Below the pieces are notes generated by a model. That model was not told the DNA's origin. It worked only from the letters and a program-made list of their open reading frames with translations, and searched no databases. Positions 57,751 to 64,000 of a stretch of DNA of 64,000 nt are shown here, piece by piece. Positions within the stretch are counted from its first letter, which is position 1. Every line of letters starts with the position of its first letter. Source of the stretch: Gigantopelta aegis (taxonomy: Eukaryota > Mollusca > Gastropoda > Neomphalida > Peltospiridae); assembly GCF_016097555.1 (NCBI RefSeq), contig NC_054707.1:49065711-49129710 (forward strand), written 5' to 3'. The translations under genes were made by a program, and so were the position numbers.

Positions 57751-58164
57751 ATATATCACGGTACACTCAATTTAGATACCTTGGGACCATAAAAACGTTT
57801 TAGCCCAGGGTGCAGGGAAAAGTCGATGAGATTCTAAAAATAGCAAATAATGAGCTGCTAACAAGACATCTTGAATGATTAAAATGGGCACGCTAACTAA
57901 ATCTTGCCGAAATTAATTAGTGATCATTTGGCTAAGAAGCTGTAAAATCTTAATTATACTACACACCCAGATCTCCCAAGTACGAGAACGTTCTTTTGCA
58001 ATCAAAATGGACGTTCTGTAAATGTTTGCAAGCATGGGTGTATTTTATATTTTACACTGGCCAGAAAGGTTAATTTGTTGTAATTCCTACATCTTCTTTA
58101 AACTTTCTTTATGTATAATAACAATTATTATTACACACGCGCCTGCTTGTTGCTTTTGTAGATG
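57751..58164. other. No gene seen
   Basis: AT-rich spacer. No repeat recognised. Confidence 0.4.
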
Positions 58165-58520
58165 TGTTTTGTTTAACAAACATAACTAGGGCACATTGAT
58201 TTATTAATCATCGGCTATTGGATGTCACACATTGGGTAATTCTGACATATTGTCTTAAAGAAAGTTTGTGTTGTTTAACGACACCACTTGAGCACATTGA
58301 TTTATTAATCATCGGCTATTCGATGTCAAACATTTGATAATTCTGACATATTGTCTTACAGAGGAAACCTGCTACATGTTTCCATTAGTAGGAAGGGATT
58401 TTTATATGCACCATCCCACAGATCGAGAAATAGCCCAATGAGTACACCGACGAGGATTGATCCCAGACAGACAGCGCATCGAGCGATCGCTTTACCACTG
58501 GGATACGTCCCCCCCCCCCC
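58165..58520 (-). mobile_element. Two stacked SINE copies, second with head
   Basis: 58,165-58,258 and 58,268-58,520 both begin with the TTTAACRACAYMACTWGRGC-like tail and ATCGGCTATT block. The second continues to CTTTACCACTGGGATACGTC, the reverse complement of the type 1 head, with an internal body deletion and a C-run where the head normally reads GGGCGGG. Confidence 0.75.
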
Positions 58521-58700
58521 CTCCCTGTTTACGCCCAATGGCAACACGCTACAACTGTGATATGTTTAAGATTATGAGATCGATTAATCTGTAGTTATTT
58601 ATCACAGACGCCTGTATCCCTGAGAATGCACCTCTAATCCACTTCACCACCACTTCCCCGATTCCTCCACTCCCCCCATGAACATGTTAATAGTTAAGAA

Positions 58701-58871
58701 CAGCGGTGTAGCGTGGGTTGCCAGCGCCCGGGACAATGCAAGTATTGCGACCCCTAACCAGTGGACCGTTAGCACTCCCCGAGCCACCTTTCACCGGTCC
58801 AGAATTTTGCGCCCTGGGCAACCCCCCGATGGCACCCCCCCCCCCTCCCTATCACACACGCTACGCCACTG
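58701..58871. mobile_element. hAT-like MITE with 8-bp target duplication
   Basis: CAGCGGTGTAGCGTG at the left and CACGCTACGCCACTG at the right. GTTAAGAA (58,693-58,700) and GTTAACAA (58,872-58,879) flank it, matching at 7 of 8 bases. No coding capacity. The 8-bp duplication and CAG ends fit hAT. Confidence 0.75.
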
Positions 58872-59019
58872 GTTAACAAGAGTCCTTCAGTAAACGTGCA
58901 AACCGTGTTACGCGTGCGTGTTTGTCCAACAGTGATCGGTTTGGACCCAGGGTTTGTGGAAAACACAGGTTTGTAAAAGTATACATGATGTGGGGTATTG
59001 AGAGTTAAGCCGAGTAATC

Positions 59020-59265
59020 ATGTTCTGTGTGTGTGTGCGTGCGTGCGTGCGTGTGCGTGTACGTGTGTGTATTTGTGAACTTGTGTGTGCGTGTGTGAAT
59101 TTGTATGTAGGGCTCTATGTATGTGTGTGCGTATGTTTGTGAATTTGTGTAGGCGTGGATATGTTTGTGTGTGTGTGTGGTGTGATGTGTGTGGTGTATG
59201 CGTGCGCGCTTGTGTGTGTAATATATTGCTGTATTATGCGTCTATCCATGCTGTCTGTCTCTCCG
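59020..59265. repeat. GT-rich simple sequence
   Basis: Irregular GTGTGCGTGCGTG-type sequence leading into the 48-bp array. Confidence 0.8.
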
Positions 59266-60089
59266 ATCGTGGCGGTGGAGAGTTGGATGGGTGTGGTATG
59301 TGTGACTGGTGAATAAGGGGGTTGTAGAGTTGGGTGGGTGTGGTATGTGTGACTTGAGTAAGGGCGGGTGGAGAGTTTAGTGGTTGTAGTGTGTGTTACT
59401 TTTGAGTAAGTGTGTGTGGAGAGTGGGTGGGTGTTGTATGTTTGACTGTTCCGTAAGGGTAGGGGAGAGTTGTGTGGATGTAGTATGTGTGACTGTTGAA
59501 TAAGGGGGTTGGAGAGTTGGGTGAGTGTGGTATGTGTGACTTTTGAGTAAGAGGGGTGGAGAGTTGGGTGGGTGTGGTATGTGTGACTTTTGAGTAAGGG
59601 AGGTGGAGAGTTGGGTGGGTGTGCTATGTGTGACTGTTGAATAAGGGGGTTGTAGAGTTTGGTGGGTGTGGTATGTGTGACTTGAGTAAGGGCAGGTGGA
59701 AATTGGTGGTTGTAGTGTGTGTTACTGTTGAATAAGTGTGTGTGGAGAGTGGGTGGGTGTTGTATGTTTGACTGTTCCGTAAGGGTAGGGGAGAGTTGTG
59801 TGGATGTAGTATGTGTGACTGTTGAATAAGGGGATTGTAGAGATGGATGGGTGTGGTATGTGTGACTTTTGAGTAAAGGGGGGTGGAGAGTTGGGGGTGT
59901 GGTGTGTTGTATGTGTGACTGTTGAGTAAGGGCGGGTGGATAGTTGGTTGGGTGTAGTGTGTGTTGCTAACTTACTGTTGAGTAATGGGGTGGAGAGATG
60001 GGTGGGTGTGGTATGTGTGACTGTTGAGTAAGGGTGGGTGGAAAGTTGGGTGGGTGTGGTATATGTGACTGTTAAGTAAAAGCAAAAAA
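59266..60089. repeat. 48-bp minisatellite, left part
   Basis: Units of GAGTTGGGTGGGTGTGGTAT, GTGTGACTGTTGAGTAAGGG and TGGGTGGA, with length drift (46-50) and a higher-order unit of several repeats visible at about 59,330-59,470 and 59,690-59,830. Confidence 0.93.
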
Positions 60090-60412
60090 TAAAGAAATGT
60101 TTTATTTAACGACGCACTCAACACATTTTATTTACGGTTATATGGCGTCGGACACGTGGTTAAGGACCAAACAGATATTGAGGGAGGAAACCAGCTGTCG
60201 CCACTTCATGCGCTATTCTGTTCGATTAGCAGCAAGGGATCTTTCATATGCATCATCCCACAGACAGGATAGTACATATCACAGCCTTTGTTACATCAGT
60301 TGTGGAGCGCTGGCTGGAACGAGAAATAGCTCAATGGGCTCCCCGACGGGAATCGATCCTAGATCGATTGCGCATCTGGCGAGCGCTGTAACCCAAAGCT
60401 ACGTCCCGCCCC
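60090..60412 (-). mobile_element. SINE with type 1 head inserted in satellite
   Basis: Read on plus, AAAGAAATGTTTTATTTAAC, ATATGGCGTCGGACACGTGG, CATATGCATCATCCCACAGA and GAGCGCTGTAACCCAAAGCT plus ACGTCCCGCCCC. The tail is that of type 2 copies and the head is type 1, so head and tail modules are interchangeable in this group. Confidence 0.85.
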
Positions 60413-61045
60413 CTGTTGAGTAAGGATGGGTGGAGAATTGTGTGGGTGTGGTATGTATGACTTGAGTAAGGGTTGATGGAGAGTGTGTGATTGTTGAGTA
60501 AGGGTGGGTGGAGAATTGTGTGGGTGTGGTATGTATGACTTGAGTAAGGGTTGCTGGAGAGTGTGTGATTGTTGAGTAAGGGTGGGTGAAGAGTTGGGTG
60601 GGTGTGGTATGTGTGACTGTTGAGTAAGGGTGGTTGGACAGTTTGGTGGGTGTGGTATATGTGAATGTTGAGTAAGGGTGGGTGGAGAGTTGGGTGGGTG
60701 TGGTATATGTGAATGTTGAGTAAGGGTTGATGGAGAGTTTGGTGGGTGTGGTATATGTGAATGTTGAGTAAGGGTGGGTGGAGAGTTGGGTGGGTGTGGT
60801 ATGTGTGACTGTTGAGTAAGGGTGGTTGGACAGTTTGGTGGGTGTGGTATATGTGAATGTTGAGTAAGGGTGGGTGGAGAGTTGGGTGGGTGTGTTATAT
60901 GTGAATGTTGAGTAAGGATGGGTGAAGAGTTGGGTGGGTGTGGTATATGTGAATGTTGAGTAAGGGTGGATGGAGAGTTTGGTGGGTGTGATATATGTGA
61001 ATGTTGAGTTAGGGTGGGTGAAGAGTTGGGTGGGTGTGGTATGTG
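60413..61045. repeat. 48-bp minisatellite, right part
   Basis: About 13 units, more regular than the left part. Two minus-strand frames of over 250 codons (PHPPNSPPTLTQHSHI and HTTPTQLSTHPYSTFTY) arise because 48 is a multiple of three. Confidence 0.95.
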
Positions 61046-61089
61046 TTGTGCTATGTTTTTTTGCAATTTTGTCTGCATCTTGTCTTCGT

Positions 61090-61320
61090 CGTGTTTGTGG
61101 AGTGTGGTGTATCTCGGTAATAGAGCGTTCACACGAGTTTCTATAGGTTACTAGGTTGTAGGATCGATCCTTCCCGTCCAATGTCTTCGATTGGTATATC
61201 AAAAGCCGTGGTATGTGCTATCCTATTTAACAATGTGCGCATTTAAAGACAGATTGAATAGATGTTTAACGACACCCCAGCACGAAAAATACATCGAATA
61301 TTGGGTGTCAAACTATGGTA
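61090..61320 (+). mobile_element. Degraded SINE head and alternative tail
   Basis: ATCTCGGTAATAGAGCGTTC (A-box-like), GGTTGTAGGATCGATCC (B-box-like) and GTGGTATGTGCTATCCTAT are followed by GATGTTTAACGACACCCCAG, a tail also present at 47,252. Confidence 0.55.
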
Positions 61321-61577
61321 AATGCAAAACTAAAGTGATGATCAACATCAATATAACAATTCAAGAGTTAAATAAAAACACAGTTTAAAGGCATTTAAAG
61401 AAAAACAAATCATTTTCTGCTACTCGATAAAATAGCCTAAACAACGGCAGCGTCTTGGATTTCTTTACCAATATTTAGACCAGGTGTTGTAATAATCGCA
61501 TGAAGGGTCCAAGGGAATAACCTATATGATGTTCAAACAGATAGTCAGTATTATAACGGTTGTGTATTGCAAGGTCA
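61321..61577. other. No gene seen
   Basis: Spacer between SINEs. Confidence 0.4.
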
Positions 61578-61590
61578 CAATCACACTCTA

Positions 61591-61972
61591 CCGGCCTCGG
61601 TGGCGTCGTGGTTAGGCCATCGGTCTACAGACTGGTAGGTACTGGGTTCGGATCCCAGTCGATGCATGGGATTTTTAATCCAGATACCGACTCCAAATCC
61701 TGAGTGAGTGCTCCGCAAGACACAATGGGTAGGTGTAAACGATTTGCACCGACCAGTGACCCATAACTGGTTCAACAAAGGCCATGGTTTGTGCTATCCT
61801 GCCTGTGGGAAGCGCAAATAAAAGATCCCTTGCTGCTAATCGGAAAGAGTAGCTCATGTAGTGGCGACAGCGGGTTTCTTCTTAAAATATGTGTGGTCCT
61901 TGACCATATGTCTGACGCCATATAACCGTAAATAAAATGTGTTGAGTGCTTCGTTAAATAAAACTTTTTTGT
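61591..61972 (+). mobile_element. Full-length SINE type 2 with 13-bp target duplication
   Basis: CAATCACACTCTA at 61,578-61,590 and 61,973-61,985. Head CCGGCCTCGGTGGCGTCGTG, B-box GGTTCGGATCCC, body, and tail ending TTCGTTAAATAAAACTTTTT. Confidence 0.95.
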
Positions 61973-62185
61973 CAATCACACTCTAAACTAAAAACCTAAA
62001 ATTATGGTAGGCCATTATCACAGATTATTCCCGTTGACCCTTCATTATTATGTTTTACATACCGTTTCCTTTTATTGTAATTATTTTGTTGAATTGTTAT
62101 TATTTTGTCGTTGTTGTTGCTGCTGTTTTATTGTTGTTGTTGTTGTTTTTTATATCTTTTTTTCAGACTAGTTTTCTGGTTGATA

Positions 62186-62344
62186 ATGCTGCTGGCATAT
62201 CTGGTTGCTAAGAAACGGATCTTGGTACTTGTTTGCCTATGGTTAGCATGTCTGAGTGTGTGCTTACGTCTCTTTCGAAGTCAACGCGTTTTACTGTCCA
62301 TGTCCCAACTACCTGGCGTGCCAGTCAAACCGAATCCAGTCCAG
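62186..62344 (+). CDS. Exon 1 of putative type II membrane protein (signal anchor)
   Basis: 53 codons from ATG at 62,186. After MLLAYLVAKKR a hydrophobic segment ILVLVCLWLACLSVCLRLF follows (about residues 12-30), preceded by basic residues. This is the layout of a Golgi/ER signal anchor with a short cytosolic N-terminus. A short stem ends PGVPVKPNPVQ. The exon ends CCAGTCCAG before donor GTATTT (62,345). The phase is 0, matching the acceptor at 63,018-63,019. The frame is open further upstream to 62,105, and a TTTTTTTCAG acceptor-like site at 62,166 allows an alternative in which this is an internal exon. ATG 62,186 is the last in-frame Met before the anchor. Codons 8-53 are duplicated at 42,957-43,094. 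Confidence 0.65.
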
Positions 62345-63019
62345 GTATTTTATCATATAGTATTAATGGTGACCTTCAAGCCAATATCAACTCAAGGGGG
62401 CGGGACGTAGCCCAGTGGTAAATCACCCGCTTGATGCGCGGTCAGTCTGGGCTCGATCCCCGTAGGTGGGCCCATTGGGCTATTTCTCATTCCAGACAGT
62501 GCACTGTTTAACTAGAACACATTGATTTATGAATCATCGGCTATTGGATGTCAAACATTTGGTAATTTTGACAGTCTTAGAGAGGAAACCCGCTAAATTT
62601 TTCCATTAGTAGAAAGGGATTTGTTTAATGCACCATCCCACAGACAGGCTAGCACATACCTCGGCCTTTCATATACCAGTCGTGGTGCACTGGAACGAGA
62701 AAGATCCTAGACTGACCGCACATCAAACGTGCGCTTTACCACTGTGTGCGTGCGTGCATGTGCGTGCGCGTGTGTGCCCACGAAAGCGTACTTGAGCTTT
62801 AATTGGCTATAGACACTAATAGGATGTCATCTCATTAATTAGCATCTAGTGCAGATACATTATACCAGCACTGACTTTGACCTTTGAAACTGATGCGACT
62901 GTTTCACTTTAACATTAGGTTCTCCTTCTAACAGTTAATCTCAGTGCTCGAGAGGAATAATTTTACTTGCGCGGTTCAATAACCATTTGTTATGTCAAAC
63001 TTTTTAAATGTAATTCCAG
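62345..63019 (+). other. Intron (675 bp) containing composite SINE
   Basis: Starts GTATTT and ends TAATTCCAG. It holds a plus-strand type 1 SINE head at 62,396-62,505, joined head-to-tail with a minus-strand SINE body (62,506-62,742), then a GT-rich stretch. The first ~255 bases match 43,095-43,351. Confidence 0.65.
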
Positions 63020-63751
63020 GATGAACTTATCGATGCAGTGCTCACATTTCCATTGCTGACCGATCCTCACTGGAACAGCCACGGTTACCGCCACTTGACG
63101 TACCAACAGAGGGAAGCCCGTATGGATGAGTACATTGAGAGTCTGGCGAACACACTGGCACACCCTCGAATCGGCTCAGTCCACTGTCTGTACGACCAGG
63201 AAGCGCTGGTGGGATACGTCCGCAGGACGATCTCCAGCAACAAGCTGAAGTTCCACTATCACAACGAGACGCACCTTGCCCTGTCTCTGTTCCGATTCGC
63301 CTTTCAGTCCCTACACGGTCATCTGGTGATGGTCCTCCAGGCAGACACGTACCCTGCTCACGGCTTTCAGTACGTCGTGGGAGCCACCATGCGGAAGAAG
63401 AACCTGTTCTATGCCCTGACGAGACACGGCAAAATGGAAGCCACTTGCGACATGCACGGCGACTTCTGTGATGATCGAGAGTATGTTGGGTCACATGACG
63501 CCTACATCTTCGTCCCGACGGGAGAGTTGTCGGCGAGACATGGCGATGTTCTCAACAAGAAGACGATGTCGTGGGGTGTAGATCTGGTGATTGCCTGGGT
63601 GTTCGACGATATGGGTTATCGGGTGCTCAACCCGTGCAAAGTGATTTTCCTTTACCACCTGCATTGCACGTGGGTACGGGACGTCGGGAGAGTGAGAGTC
63701 AACACGTTCAATACCACGGGCTGGTTTCCACCTACCACGAGCTTATCGTGA
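63020..63751 (+). CDS. Terminal exon, glycosyltransferase-like luminal domain
   Basis: 243 codons in phase with exon 1, giving a 296-residue protein. No frameshift or internal stop. The sequence is clearly richer in G+C than its surroundings, as expected for conserved coding DNA. Visible blocks (full-protein numbering): QREARMDEYIESLANTL about 83-99, VMVLQADTYP about 156-165, FYALTRHGKMEATC about 183-196, GSHDAYIFVP about 210-219, and GYRVLNPCKVIFLYHLHC about 252-269. The order hydrophobic-QAD-Y, ALTR, SHDAYIF, NP...HLH resembles an uncharacterised glycosyltransferase-like family (ANADIYF, ALTRW, GSQDAWIF, NPS...HLH) recalled from bacteria, algae and invertebrates. Asp in QADTYP could bind a metal-nucleotide sugar. 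With the anchor this would be a Golgi luminal enzyme. The function is inference; that it is an expressed gene is likely. Confidence 0.75.
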   Translation, partial: DELIDAVLTFPLLTDPHWNSHGYRHLTYQQREARMDEYIESLANTLAHPRIGSVHCLYDQEALVGYVRRTISSNKLKFHYHNETHLALSLFRFAFQSLHGHLVMVLQADTYPAHGFQYVVGATMRKKNLFYALTRHGKMEATCDMHGDFCDDREYVGSHDAYIFVPTGELSARHGDVLNKKTMSWGVDLVIAWVFDDMGYRVLNPCKVIFLYHLHCTWVRDVGRVRVNTFNTTGWFPPTTSLS

Positions 63752-63780
63752 TCATTTAATAATCAAAGAAAACGTAGTCT

Positions 63781-63820
63781 AATAAATAAATAAATAAATA
63801 AATAAAAAAAAAAAAAAAAA
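63781..63820 (+). terminator. AATAAA polyadenylation signals in (TAAA)n run
   Basis: Overlapping AATAAA hexamers start 30 bases after the stop codon and run into 17 A. This may serve as the cleavage and polyadenylation signal. It is also a simple (TAAA)n repeat. Confidence 0.5.
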
Positions 63821-64000
63821 CGAACGATTTTGTTGTTTGTTTGTTTTTTAATATTTAGGACATTATTTAGGGCATTTCTGCGTGCCTGACTGGCCATGGA
63901 TTTTGGCACTACAAATATGTTGTGTGTTGTAGGTCTTAGGTTATAGTTATTTGAACTTAACGTCTATATGTAGTAATCACCTATATAGGCCCTAATTAAT
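63821..64000. other. No gene seen
   Basis: AT-rich 3' flank up to the window edge. Confidence 0.4.

Noticed and set aside
60359..61202. Two minus-strand frames of over 250 codons, Pro/Thr/Ser/His-rich
   Set aside because: They follow the 48-bp satellite, a multiple of three; both overlap in different frames and run into a SINE.
63042..63494. 150-codon minus-strand frame opposite the terminal exon
   Set aside because: Shadow of the GC-rich coding exon; the plus strand has the splice sites and recognisable motifs.
63020..63820. Processed retrocopy ending in poly-A
   Set aside because: Exon 1 is separated by a normal intron with donor and acceptor in matching phase, and the A-run grows out of a TAAA repeat.

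Overview
The window is animal genomic DNA, most likely from a mollusc. It is AT-rich and full of microsatellites. It carries many copies of tRNA-headed SINEs whose bodies I associate with molluscan genomes, as well as Tc1/mariner, Gypsy, LINE and large TIR transposon remnants. The only gene that looks like a host gene has a GT-AG intron. I saw no bacterial-style operons, no rRNA, no true tRNA gene and no CRISPR array.

Layout. 1-0.8 kb: Tc1/mariner transposase pseudogene on the minus strand, cut by the window edge. 1.4-4.8 kb: SINE pieces, tetranucleotide and 24-bp tandem arrays and a MITE. 5.4-13.0 kb: a nest in which a MITE holds a decayed Gypsy element, whose 3' LTR holds a 3.26-kb TIR element, which in turn holds a SINE. 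13-22.9 kb: small TIR elements, a LINE tail, a 100-bp satellite (six units), SINEs, and two copies of one MITE with the same target. 23-24.8 kb: a 5'-truncated LINE inserted in a SINE, with an 11-bp duplication. 26.8-27.9 kb: a solo LTR in a TAC microsatellite. 28.3-34.3 kb: a LINE interrupted by a minus-strand TIR transposon encoding a transposase joined to a FEN1/XPG-like nuclease and a Cys-rich tail. 36.5-43.0 kb and 45.3-57.0 kb: a direct segmental duplication whose copies differ by datable insertions. One of these is a second transposase-nuclease transposon (49,461-53,893) with 3-bp target duplications and TIRs of about 0.33 kb. 43.5-44.7 kb: a 3' LTR with its polypurine tract. 57-61 kb: a LINE tail, SINEs, a MITE, and a 48-bp satellite split by a SINE.

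The likely host gene is at 62,186-63,751. Its first exon encodes a signal anchor. A 675-bp intron holding SINE sequence separates this from a GC-rich terminal exon. Together they give a 296-residue type II membrane protein with weak resemblance to a glycosyltransferase-like family. Most of the first exon, its splice donor and the adjoining intronic SINE are duplicated at 42,957-43,351, far from any matching terminal exon.

The genes do not form a pathway. The region records repeated transposition, nesting and duplication next to one intact host gene. Similarities to families are from recognition of motifs in translated sequence; no database search was run.
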